This document shows, in pieces, positions 50,535 through 58,344 of a stretch of DNA of 64,000 bases. Origin of the DNA: Microcoleus sp036705565 (GTDB taxonomy: Bacteria; Cyanobacteriota; Cyanobacteriia; Cyanobacteriales; Microcoleaceae); the NCBI GenBank assembly GCA_036705565.1, contig JAUBUY010000035.1; one strand, 5' to 3'. Position numbers and translations under genes: made by a program. Every line of letters begins with the position of its first letter. Position 1 is the first letter of the stretch. Below the pieces are notes generated by a model. The model did not search any database. It saw only the letters and a list, made by a program, of their open reading frames with translations, and was not told where the DNA came from.

Positions 50535-51004
50535 GTACAGGCAAGATGCCTGTACCACAAAAAAAATGAGTTATTGCAGATTTTTACCCTTCTGCTAATA
50601 ATTAGGTGTTGCACAAATGCTAAGTACAGGCAAGATGCCTTTACCACAAAAATGTAGAGTTATTGTGGAACAGGCATCTTGCCTGTTGCTAAAAATGTAG
50701 AGTTATTGTGGAACAGGCATCTTGCCTGTNNNNNNNNNNNNNNNNNNNNNNNNNNNNNNNNNNNNNNNNNNNNNNNNNNNNNNNNNNNNNNNNNNNNNNN
50801 NNNNNNNNNNNNNNNNNNNNNNNNNNNNNTTGTGGAACAGGCATCTTGCCTGTTGCTAAAAATGTAGAGTTATTGTGGAACAGGCATCTTGCCTGTTGCT
50901 AAAAATCTTGTTGACAAAAGAAATAATTCAAATAAAAGCGATCCGAAATCACCAAAATATAGTAAAATAGTAGATTGTGATTAATCTAAGGATATCAACA
51001 GATT
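50535..51004. repeat. 43-bp tandem palindromic repeats with a 100-N scaffold gap
   Basis: Units read GTTATTGTGG-AACAGGCATCTTGCCTGTTG-CTAAAAATGTAGA, with a period of 43 bases (starts at 50659 and 50702, and two more copies after the gap). Looser copies with TACAGGCAAGATGCCTGTACC lie at 50535-50650. N runs from 50730 to 50829, exactly 100, the usual placeholder for a gap of unknown size, so the real array is probably longer. The core palindrome ACAGGCATCTTGCCTGT also occurs at about 60992-61016. Just before rpsN the DNA is AT-rich and holds its promoter and ribosome site (AAGGATATCAACAG). Confidence 0.92.
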
Positions 51005-51307
51005 ATGGCTAAGAAGAGCATGGTCGAGCGCGAGAAAAAGCGCCAGAGACTCGTAGACAAGTACGCCGACAAGCGGGAAGACCTGAAAGACCAGTTTGAC
51101 CAAGCTACCAATCAGATGGACAAAATGGCGATTCACCGCCAACTACAACAGCTACCCCGCAGCAGTTCGCGGACTCGCTTGCGGAACCGCTGCTGGGCAA
51201 CTGGACGGCCCAGAGGTTACTATCGTGACTTCGGACTGTCTCGCAACATGATGCGAGAAATGGCTCACGAAGGTCTTTTGCCCGGTGTTGTGAAGTCTAG
51301 CTGGTAG
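51005..51307 (+). CDS. rpsN: 30S ribosomal protein S14
   Basis: 100 residues. Basic N-terminus MAKKSMVEREKKRQRLVDKY, centre LPRSSSRTRLRNRCWATGRPRGYYRDFGLSRNMMREMAHEGLLPGVVKSSW. This is the long zinc-free form typical of cyanobacteria and plastids; the CxxC...CxxC of the short form is absent. ATG is preceded by AAGGATATCAACAGATT. It is a lone gene here, not in the spc-type ribosomal operon, as is usual in cyanobacteria. Confidence 0.98.
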   Translation: MAKKSMVEREKKRQRLVDKYADKREDLKDQFDQATNQMDKMAIHRQLQQLPRSSSRTRLRNRCWATGRPRGYYRDFGLSRNMMREMAHEGLLPGVVKSSW

Positions 51308-51506
51308 CAGGAAGAAAGAAGGCACGACACGGATGATGACACGGATATACGGATGATGTTTTTCTGAAATTGTCGTGTTTCTGGAGATTTATTCTAAAGA
51401 AAAAGGAAGAAGGAAGAAGGAAAAAAACTTATAAATAATCGGCAAGATTATGTTTGGGGTTGATTCTTGTTTCAGACTTATGAGTTAAATTTTCCTCCTT
51501 CTTGCT

Positions 51507-51836
51507 TCACTGGCCACAGCATTTATCGATGCCGAGACTTTCGAGTAACAAGTCGCTGACGGCGTTGGCGATCGCAAATTCGCCGTAGAAGCTTTTAGAA
51601 AAATCATAGGCCTGCATTTCGGTGACGATCGCAATTACGAGGCTGCCCACGTCATTTTCGCCTTCCATGCGCTGGCGGACATAGATTTGGGCAGCTCTTT
51701 TAGCTATTTGCTGGTTGGCTGCTTCTGGGATAAACTCGGAGTCTAGCCATGCCAGCAGCGTTTGTTGGAGCCATTGGCCTTCTTGTTCGGGGTTTTTGGC
51801 GGGCGGTAAGGTAATAGGTTCAATGGTTTCAGACAT
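51507..51836 (-). CDS. Conserved cyanobacterial protein, unknown function
   Basis: 109 residues, soluble, mostly helical: EGQWLQQTLLAWLDSEFIPEAANQQIAKRAAQIYVRQRMEGENDVGSLV is given here only as the start-to-middle pattern WLQQTLLAWLDSEF and ANQQIAKRAAQIYVRQRMEG. It ends in CCGQ. Similar short proteins are widespread in cyanobacteria; no function is known to me. Divergent from aat, 46 bp apart, so the two genes share a promoter region. Confidence 0.72.
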   Translation of the reverse strand: MSETIEPITLPPAKNPEQEGQWLQQTLLAWLDSEFIPEAANQQIAKRAAQIYVRQRMEGENDVGSLVIAIVTEMQAYDFSKSFYGEFAIANAVSDLLLESLGIDKCCGQ

Positions 51837-51882
51837 AATTATTCCTAATTGCTAATGTTGACTTTGAAAAGTTAACTGAGAA

Positions 51883-52479
51883 ATGACAACTGATAAATAT
51901 ATGCAATATGATATACCGACAATTATACAAGGATACGCGCAAGGCTATTTCTTGATGGCAAATGACGGCGAGGAGAGTTTGGGGTGGTATTCCAGCCGAC
52001 AGCGGGCGCTGATTCCCCTGGATGAAAGATTTACCTATCCGAAATCCCTGCGTCGCCAAATCAATCAAAATCGATTTTCGGTGGCTGTGAACCGCGATTT
52101 TGGGGCGGTGGTTGAGGGTTGTGCCGATCGCGAAACGACTTGGATTTCTAAGGAGCTCAAGAAGATTTACTGGGGTTTGTATGAGGCCGGTTGGGCTTAC
52201 AGCTTCGAGACTTGGTGCGGCGACGAATTGGCGGGCGGTATTCTCGGATTGTCGATCGGCGGTGCGTTTATTGGGGAGTCGATGTTTTACCGAATTCCCG
52301 AAGGTTCTAAGGTGGCGATGGTGAAGTTGGTGGAGAGATTGCGCGATCGATCTTATCTACTTTTCGACGCTCAAATGAACAACCCGCACTTGGAAAGATT
52401 CGGAGCTTATACTGTTAAGGAAAAACTGTACAACACTCTTTTGCAAGCAGCTTTGAAGCGCCGCTGCACGCTATTTTGA
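51883..52479 (+). CDS. aat: Leucyl/phenylalanyl-tRNA-protein transferase
   Basis: 198 residues, somewhat shorter than the 230 of E. coli Aat. Family motifs: GYFLMANDGEESLGWYSSRQRALIPLD, TWISKELKKIYWGLYEAGWAYSFETW, ELAGGILGLSIGGAFIGESMFYR and KVAMVKLVERLRDRSYLLFDAQMNNPHLERFGA. It adds Leu or Phe to N-terminal Arg/Lys of proteins and so marks them for the ClpS/ClpAP N-degron route. The start used is the ATG in GAAATGACAACTG; a second ATG seven codons on is possible. Confidence 0.93.
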   Translation: MTTDKYMQYDIPTIIQGYAQGYFLMANDGEESLGWYSSRQRALIPLDERFTYPKSLRRQINQNRFSVAVNRDFGAVVEGCADRETTWISKELKKIYWGLYEAGWAYSFETWCGDELAGGILGLSIGGAFIGESMFYRIPEGSKVAMVKLVERLRDRSYLLFDAQMNNPHLERFGAYTVKEKLYNTLLQAALKRRCTLF

Positions 52480-52576
52480 ATATGTCATGCGGGAAAATGC
52501 AGTGCCGTTTCCGACCCCAGTAGCTGCTTCAAACAATAGTATAATTCAGCTCAGATACTTCTCGGAGACAACCACA

Positions 52577-53257
52577 ATGCAAGTCACAACCGAAGAAATT
52601 ATTTATCCATCCAGCGACGGTCAGCCGATGGCAGATAGCACAATTCAATACAAATTAATTGTCACAATCAAAGAAGGTTGCGAATCGCTGTTTAAGAATG
52701 ACCCAAACGTTTTTGTAGCAGCCGATTTACTCTGGTATCCGGTTGAGGGCAGACCCGATATTTCTCAAGCACCTGATACGATGGTGGTATTTGGCAGACC
52801 AAAGGGCGATCGGCCTTCTTACATACAATATCGAGAGGACAATATTGCTCCTCAAGTCGCCTTTGAAATTCGCTCCCACAACGACAGCCAAACTAAAATG
52901 AATAAAAAATTGGCATTTTACCAGCGTCATGGAGTTGAGGAGTATTACGTTTACGATCCCGAAAGAAATGAATTAGAAGGCTGGCAAAGAATTGAGGGAA
53001 TCTTAGAAGTAATTGAACCGATGGAGGGATGGATAAGTCCAAGATTGGGTGTGCGATTTGAGTTGGTAGAAGATAGGTTGGAAATTTATAGACCTGATGG
53101 CGAACAGTTTCTTTCCTATGCGGAATTAGAAGAACAGCGGGGATTATATCGCCAGCGTTTACAACAAGAATCTCAAAGAGCCGAACAAGAATCTCAAAGA
53201 GCCGAACGTTTAGCCGCCAAACTGCGGGAAATGAACATCGATCCAGATAGCATTTAA
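52577..53257 (+). CDS. Uma2-family (DUF820) PD-(D/E)xK nuclease-like protein
   Basis: 226 residues from ATG 52577; the longer frame from 52487 has 30 unrelated residues. Family pattern: AADLLWYPVEGRPDISQAPDTMVVFG (Asp), PQVAFEIRSHNDSQTKMNKKLAFYQRHGVEEYYVYDP (the E-x-R...K core), and GWISPRLGVRFEL. A C-terminal coiled coil has a duplicated QESQRAE unit. Uma2 genes are highly multiplied in filamentous cyanobacteria, and their biological target is not settled. The gene follows aat on the same strand. Confidence 0.85.
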   Translation: MQVTTEEIIYPSSDGQPMADSTIQYKLIVTIKEGCESLFKNDPNVFVAADLLWYPVEGRPDISQAPDTMVVFGRPKGDRPSYIQYREDNIAPQVAFEIRSHNDSQTKMNKKLAFYQRHGVEEYYVYDPERNELEGWQRIEGILEVIEPMEGWISPRLGVRFELVEDRLEIYRPDGEQFLSYAELEEQRGLYRQRLQQESQRAEQESQRAERLAAKLREMNIDPDSI

Positions 53258-53625
53258 GCCGGAATAAATGCTAAGAAACCCGATTTCTCAAACAAATCGG
53301 GTTTCTGAGGATTGCGGTTATTTATTCTTTTAGTCCAGGACTAATCAAGACAAAAGAAACCGGGTTTTTTGCGGTTTTGCAGACGGTAACGCGTCTTCTC
53401 AGGTAAAAACCCGGTTTCTGACCGCCCGTGCGTAAGGCTTATTCTTTTCAGGGCGAACCGGGATATTTGGTCGATCGCCCCCCAGCTCAAATTACCTATA
53501 CTACAATATATAATACAGATATTCGAGCCAAAATCCTTGGAGCTCAGAAAAATCAGAATCGAAGCCCCTTGAATGTGTAAAAATACTGAAGCAAACATTA
53601 CTAAAGCCTACACGGAGCAATTGTT
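53258..53625. repeat. Spacer before leuS: hairpin and AGAAACCGGG inverted repeat
   Basis: AGAAACCCGATTT / AAATCGGGTTTCT (53274-53306, perfect 13-bp stem, 7-base loop) follows the Uma2 stop by 16 bases and may end its transcript, though it has no T run. Next is an inverted repeat with the same 15-bp arms as at 13616 (53355-53369 and 53405-53419). The remaining 200 bases before the leuS GTG are AT-rich leader. Confidence 0.75.
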
Positions 53626-56181
53626 GTGGATTCCAGATATAACCCCCAATCCATAGAAGAAAAATGGCAGCAGACATGGGCTGAGCAAAACTTAGACCAG
53701 ATGCCAGAAGATACCCAAAAGCCTAAATTTTATGCCTTATCCATGTTCCCCTACCCGTCGGGAAACCTGCACATGGGCCACGTCCGCAACTACACAATTA
53801 TTGATGTAATTGCCAGACTCAAGCGAATGCAAGGTTATCGGGTATTGAATCCGATGGGATGGGACGCTTTTGGTTTACCCGCAGAAAATGCCGCCATCGA
53901 GCGCGGAATTCCCCCGGCAAAATGGACGTATGAAAATATTGCCCAAATGAAAGGCTTATTTCGCCGTCTCGGCATCTCCTTTGATTGGACAAAAGAAGTT
54001 ACAACTTGTTCTCCCGATTATTATCGGTGGACTCAATGGATTTTCTTACAATTTTTAGAAGCAGGATTAGCATATCAAAAAGAAGCGGCAGTTAATTGGG
54101 ACCCCATAGATCAAACAGTCTTAGCAAACGAACAAGTAGATAACGAAGGTCGTTCCTGGCGTTCCGGTGCCAAAGTCGAGCGCAAATTATTGCGGCAGTG
54201 GTTCCTCAAAATTACCGATTACGCCGAACAGTTATTAAACGACTTAGACAAATTGCCAGATTGGCCAGAAAGAGTCAAATTAATGCAAGCCAACTGGATC
54301 GGCAAATCAGTCGGCGCTTACTTAGAATTTCCGATTGTCGGCATGGATGAAAAAATCGCCGTTTTCACCACACGTCCCGATACAGTTTACGGCGTCAGTT
54401 ACGTTGTTTTAGCGCCGGAACATCCACTAACTCAGCGCGTGACAACCGCAGACAGAAAAGCGGCCGTAGAAACCTTCATCAAAGAAGTCGCCGCCCAAAG
54501 CGAGATCGATCGCACAGCCGAAGACAAACCAAAGCGTGGCATCCCCACAGGCGGCAAAGCAATCAATCCTTTCAACGGCGAAGAAATTCCCATTTGGATA
54601 GCCGATTATGTGCTGTACGAATACGGCACCGGCGCAGTCATGGGAGTACCAGCCCACGACACGCGAGATTTCAAATTTGCCAATCAATATCAACTGCCAA
54701 TTAAAGTAGTAATTGTGGATGATGATGAGCTGCCATTGACCGAAGCTTACACCGAACCAGGAATTATGATTAATTCCGAAAGCTTCAACGGCATGGATTC
54801 AATTAAAGGCAAAGCAGCGATTATTCACCATGCCGAAAATTCCGGTTATGGCAAAGCCCGCATCCAATACCGATTGAGAGATTGGTTAATTTCTAGACAG
54901 CGTTATTGGGGCGCTCCAATTCCCGTAATTCACTGTCCCACCTGCGGAACAGTCCCCGTACCCGCATCGGATTTGCCAGTATTGTTGCCGGAAAATGTAC
55001 AATTTACTGGCAAAGGTTCGCCCTTGGCAAAGATGGAAGAATGGGTAAACGTTCCTTGTCCGAGTTGCGGCACTGCGGCGAAGCGGGAAACAGATACGAT
55101 GGATACTTTTATCGATTCTTCGTGGTATTTCTTGCGCTATCCCGATGCTCAAAATCAAGAGCAAATCTTCGATACTGCGAAGACAAATGATTGGATGCCA
55201 GTAGACCAATATGTCGGCGGCATCGAACACGCAATCTTGCACTTGCTGTATTCGCGGTTCTTTACCAAGGTTTTGCGCGATCGGGGTTTGATCAATTGTG
55301 ACGAACCATTTAAACGCCTGTTAACTCAGGGCATGGTGCAAGCAATGGCCTATAAAAATCCTGTTACTGGCAAATACTTTCCCCCAGCAGATATAGACCC
55401 CGCAAATCCCAAAGATCCTCAAACTGGCGAAGCTTTGGAAGTCTTCTACGAGAAGATGTCCAAATCAAAATATAATGGCGTTGACCCCTTGCAAGTTATG
55501 GGCAAATATGGGGTAGATACGGCGCGGATGTTTATTTTATTCAAAGCGCCGCCAGAGAAGGATTTGGAGTGGGACGACGCTGATGTGGAAGGGCAATTTC
55601 GCTTTTTAAATCGCGTTTGGCGCGTGGTTACAGAGTTTGGTTCACCCCCCCCTGCCCCCCCTTGCCAAGGGGGGGAGAAAGAGGTTTTAAGTAAACCTGA
55701 GAAGGATTTGCGGCGGGCGATTCACACTGCAATTAAGGAAGTGAGCGAAGATTTGGAGGGCGATTATCAGTTCAATACTGCTGTTTCGGAAATGATGAAA
55801 CTCAGCAATGCTTTGAATGATGCTAAATGTAAAGATTCGCCAATTTATGCAGAAGGAATTAACACTTTGATTCGCTTGTTAGCGCCTTTTGCGCCGCATA
55901 TTGCTGATGAATTGTGGCACAATACTGGTAACAGTGAATCGGTGCATACGCAAACTTGGCCGACTGTCGATCCATCTGCATTAGTTACCGATGAAATTAC
56001 GCTGGTAATTCAAGTTATGGGCAAGACTCGCGGCACAATTCAAGTGCCTTCAGGTGCGGATAAAGCTGCTTTGGAAAAGTTTGCTCGCGAGTCGGAATTG
56101 GCTAAGCGTCACCTGGAAGGTAAGGAGATTAAAAAGGTAATTGTGGTGCCTGGAAAGTTGGTGAATTTCGTGGTAGCTTGA
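53626..56181 (+). CDS. leuS: Leucyl-tRNA synthetase
   Basis: 851 residues, class I synthetase of the bacterial type. HIGH-type motif in MFPYPSGNLHMGHVRNY, KMSKS motif in YEKMSKSKYNGVDP, editing domain in between (FTTRPDTVYGVSYVVLAPEHP, GIPTGGKAINPFNGE), zinc-finger-like CPTCGTVP and CPSCGTA. GTG start at 53626, without a clear Shine-Dalgarno site. Between the catalytic and anticodon domains lies SPPPAPPCQGGEKEVL, encoded by a C7/G7 palindrome (55645-55676) of the kind otherwise found between genes. It is in frame and sits in a linker that varies among cyanobacteria, so the enzyme should remain active. Confidence 0.97.
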   Translation: MDSRYNPQSIEEKWQQTWAEQNLDQMPEDTQKPKFYALSMFPYPSGNLHMGHVRNYTIIDVIARLKRMQGYRVLNPMGWDAFGLPAENAAIERGIPPAKWTYENIAQMKGLFRRLGISFDWTKEVTTCSPDYYRWTQWIFLQFLEAGLAYQKEAAVNWDPIDQTVLANEQVDNEGRSWRSGAKVERKLLRQWFLKITDYAEQLLNDLDKLPDWPERVKLMQANWIGKSVGAYLEFPIVGMDEKIAVFTTRPDTVYGVSYVVLAPEHPLTQRVTTADRKAAVETFIKEVAAQSEIDRTAEDKPKRGIPTGGKAINPFNGEEIPIWIADYVLYEYGTGAVMGVPAHDTRDFKFANQYQLPIKVVIVDDDELPLTEAYTEPGIMINSESFNGMDSIKGKAAIIHHAENSGYGKARIQYRLRDWLISRQRYWGAPIPVIHCPTCGTVPVPASDLPVLLPENVQFTGKGSPLAKMEEWVNVPCPSCGTAAKRETDTMDTFIDSSWYFLRYPDAQNQEQIFDTAKTNDWMPVDQYVGGIEHAILHLLYSRFFTKVLRDRGLINCDEPFKRLLTQGMVQAMAYKNPVTGKYFPPADIDPANPKDPQTGEALEVFYEKMSKSKYNGVDPLQVMGKYGVDTARMFILFKAPPEKDLEWDDADVEGQFRFLNRVWRVVTEFGSPPPAPPCQGGEKEVLSKPEKDLRRAIHTAIKEVSEDLEGDYQFNTAVSEMMKLSNALNDAKCKDSPIYAEGINTLIRLLAPFAPHIADELWHNTGNSESVHTQTWPTVDPSALVTDEITLVIQVMGKTRGTIQVPSGADKAALEKFARESELAKRHLEGKEIKKVIVVPGKLVNFVVA
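55645..55676. repeat. C-run/G-run palindrome inserted in leuS
   Basis: Centre CCCCCCCTTG-CC-AAGGGGGGG, preceded by another C run. The same unit (CCCCCCTTGGTAGGGG) appears in the urtA-urtB spacer near 23031. In leuS it is in frame and adds about a dozen Pro/Gly-rich residues. Confidence 0.85.
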
Positions 56182-56263
56182 GTGTAAAAGTCGCTACCTG
56201 TAGGCAACGTATCGTTTCTAGACAAACACAACCTAATCCCCTTTAAACACTATCGGGCAACTA

Positions 56264-57067
56264 TTATTTACTGTAAGAGTAGACAAGTTGCCCTTTTTTT
56301 ACTAGCTTTAAGGGAATTTTAGGATTGTTTAGCGGCTCGTTTCTTAGCCTCACCTTTTCTTCCCATTCTTTAAATTTAGGTTCCAGCATTTCCGGTGTAA
56401 GTTTATAAATCTCTTTGAGAGTTATGCCTTCATACAGTCCAATATACCAAGCTTCTACTCTGCGATACTTGTTAAGTATAATTTCATTCAAATGATGGTG
56501 AGTAGTGACCCCACCGCTTCTATTGAGAGCAATATTTATTGTTTTAAGTTCGTATTCTTTTCCTTCAGCATCAATAGCATCGTTTCCTTCACGTCCAGGT
56601 GATATCCGCAACCCTAAAAGGATTAATAACTGTAAAGTCTTTCCCCCGTTATCTTGAAAAATATCCGCAATACCATATTCACTAGCCAGATTTTGCAATT
56701 CTTGGATGCTTTTCATAGCATTTTCTAGCCGTTTAGCATCTGAAATGCGTTCTGCTTCCGTGGTAACAGCCTCTTCAACAGGCTCTACAACTGACGGAGA
56801 AACTGGTTCAGCTATTAGGGTGCTAATGAGAGCTGTACTCTCGCCGCTTTGGCTAAAACTGATTAAATAAGTAGCGGGTACATCGAGCGCTTCAGCTAGA
56901 GCGAAAATAACTTCAAAGGATGGCGATCTTTCACCGCGTTCCAATAAGCTGATATAGTCAGTAGTCTTGTCTATGAGTTCTGCTAACTCGTCCTGTGTCA
57001 TCCTTTTTTCTCTGCGTAACTGACTTACCTTGGCCGCAAATTGTTGTCTGGCTTCTTTGTAATTCAT
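56264..57067 (-). CDS. PvuII-type restriction endonuclease fused to an N-terminal XRE/C-protein-like HTH
   Basis: 267 residues from ATG 57067 (a GTG at 57076 adds three). Residues 1-70: XRE helix-turn-helix, LRREKRMTQDELAELIDKTT, YISLLERGERSPSFEVIFALAEAL, close to the style of R-M controller proteins. A linker of about 45 residues follows. From there to the end it tracks R.PvuII: GIADIFQDNGGKTLQ, SPGREGNDAID, EYELKTINI, THHHLNEIILNKYR, NNPKIPLKLVKKG. The catalytic D-x9-E-x-K (D166, E176, K178 counted from the GTG) has the same spacing as D58, E68, K70 of R.PvuII. The three His that contact DNA and NNPKIP are kept, so CAGCTG specificity is expected. Divergent from its methylase. Fusion of controller and nuclease is unusual; in PvuII they are two genes. 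Confidence 0.92.
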   Translation of the reverse strand: MNYKEARQQFAAKVSQLRREKRMTQDELAELIDKTTDYISLLERGERSPSFEVIFALAEALDVPATYLISFSQSGESTALISTLIAEPVSPSVVEPVEEAVTTEAERISDAKRLENAMKSIQELQNLASEYGIADIFQDNGGKTLQLLILLGLRISPGREGNDAIDAEGKEYELKTINIALNRSGGVTTHHHLNEIILNKYRRVEAWYIGLYEGITLKEIYKLTPEMLEPKFKEWEEKVRLRNEPLNNPKIPLKLVKKGQLVYSYSK

Positions 57068-57086
57068 ACCCCTCACAATTCATAAA

Positions 57087-57105
57087 AACGAACTGAAAGT
57101 TCGTT
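57087..57105. promoter_or_regulatory. C-box-like operator 1, next to the nuclease start
   Basis: AACGAACT-GAA-AGTTCGTT, perfect 8-bp arms. It carries the ACT-N3-AGT core typical of controller-protein boxes and lies 10-20 bases upstream of the nuclease start codons, in the position to repress or autoregulate that gene. Confidence 0.75.
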
Positions 57106-57140
57106 TTTTGAATGGTACGAAGAATTTACACACAAAACAA

Positions 57141-57155
57141 CGTACTGAAAGTACG
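57141..57155. promoter_or_regulatory. C-box-like operator 2
   Basis: CGTACT-GAA-AGTACG, perfect 6-bp arms with the same ACT-GAA-AGT core as operator 1. Its core starts 52 bases from that of operator 1 and 23 bases from operator 3, midway in the divergent promoter region. Confidence 0.75.
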
Positions 57156-57163
57156 GATTTAGT

Positions 57164-57178
57164 AAGACTGAGAGTACG
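57164..57178. promoter_or_regulatory. C-box-like operator 3, over the methylase -35 region
   Basis: AAGACT-GAG-AGTACG, an imperfect dyad with the ACT-N3-AGT core. It lies exactly where the -35 of the methylase promoter should be, given TATAAT at 57187, so occupancy would reduce methylase expression. Confidence 0.65.
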
Positions 57179-57186
57179 GATTTTGA

Positions 57187-57192
57187 TATAAT
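57187..57192 (+). promoter_or_regulatory. -10 box of the methylase gene
   Basis: Perfect TATAAT 47 bases before the methylase ATG. No good -35 at the right distance; the region is taken up by operator 3. Confidence 0.65.
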
Positions 57193-57238
57193 GACAGTAG
57201 GCTGTGTCTGTTGTACCTTAAACTAATCTAAATTAAGC

Positions 57239-58243
57239 ATGAGTAACATTTTGCCCGCCCCAATTTACACCACCCAATACGGTCAATCTTATTTGGGAGA
57301 TTCTCTTCATCTCCTGAATAGTCTTGCTAGCAATTCTGTAGATTTGGTGATTACATCCCCTCCTTTTGCATTGCAACGCCAAAAGAGTTATGGAAATGAA
57401 GATCAAGATTTATATGTTGATTGGCTGCTGGGCTTTGCTCCTGAAATTAAAAGAGTTCTTAAGGATACTGGAAGTTTTGTTATAGACCTTGGAGGTGCTT
57501 ATCAGAAAGGAATACCTGTACGGTCGCTGTATAATTACCGGGTACTTATTAGATTATGTGACGAATATGAATTTAAACTTGCTCAGGAATTTTTCTGGTT
57601 TAATCCTTCAAAACTTCCATCTCCTATAGAGTGGGTGAATAAAAAGAAAATCCGGGCAAAAGATTCTGTGAATACTGTTTGGTGGCTTTCCAAAACCAAT
57701 CAACCTCAAGCGAATATTACTAAAGTCAAAGTAGAGTATTCTGAGAGAATGAAAAAACTTTTGAAAAATGCTGATGAATTTTACACGCCCAAAGAACGTC
57801 CTTCCGGTCACAATATTAGCGATCGATTTTCCAAAGATAATGGAGGTGCTATTCCATCTAATTTGCTAGAAATTTCTAATTCGGAAAGTAATTCTCAATA
57901 CTTGCGTTGGTGCAAAGAGTTTAATGTTAAGGCGCATCCGGCACGTTTTCCCCAAAGATTACCGTCATTTTTTATAAATTTTCTTACTGAACCGGGAGAC
58001 TTGGTAGTAGATATTTTTTCGGGTTCTAATACTACGGGTTATGCAGCAGAACAATTATCAAGAAACTGGATAAGCTGTGAAAAAGAAAAACAATATGTTG
58101 CTGCATCAATATTTAGATTTTTGCCTCAAGAATCTTTTGGGGAAGCGGATACAATATACAACCAATTGTTAACTGAGGAAGCATCAGGAGTGATTTTACC
58201 TCAAAATAGGCTCCTTTTTGAAGTTAATAATTATTGTTGTTAA
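57239..58243 (+). CDS. N4-cytosine DNA methyltransferase, M.PvuII-like
   Basis: 334 residues. The order of motifs is that of the beta class: catalytic ITSPPFALQRQKSYGN near residue 40, then FNPSKLPSPIEWVNKKKIRAKDSVNTVWW, ERPSGHNI, FSKDNGGAIPSNLL, and the SAM motif VVDIFSGSNTTGYAAE near the C-terminus. These stretches match M.PvuII almost block for block, so it should methylate the inner C of CAGCTG at N4 and protect the host from the nuclease at 56264. ATG follows a poor ribosome site. It is divergent from the nuclease gene, with 171 bp between the two ATG codons carrying three controller-type boxes. Confidence 0.94.
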   Translation: MSNILPAPIYTTQYGQSYLGDSLHLLNSLASNSVDLVITSPPFALQRQKSYGNEDQDLYVDWLLGFAPEIKRVLKDTGSFVIDLGGAYQKGIPVRSLYNYRVLIRLCDEYEFKLAQEFFWFNPSKLPSPIEWVNKKKIRAKDSVNTVWWLSKTNQPQANITKVKVEYSERMKKLLKNADEFYTPKERPSGHNISDRFSKDNGGAIPSNLLEISNSESNSQYLRWCKEFNVKAHPARFPQRLPSFFINFLTEPGDLVVDIFSGSNTTGYAAEQLSRNWISCEKEKQYVAASIFRFLPQESFGEADTIYNQLLTEEASGVILPQNRLLFEVNNYCC

Positions 58244-58344
58244 TTTGGCTAAATAGTCAAATTCTTATTCAGATATTAAACAGTATATTGAAATCGCTTC
58301 TACACGAACCAATTTCCAGCAGAGAGAAACTGAAAAAGATGGTT

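Noticed and set aside
50679..50902. Open frames spanning the N run
   Set aside because: They exist only because N is translated as X; the flanks are the tandem repeat.
50659..50910. CRISPR array
   Set aside because: Units are 43 bp and identical throughout, with no variable spacers, and no cas genes are near. It is a simple tandem repeat with an assembly gap.
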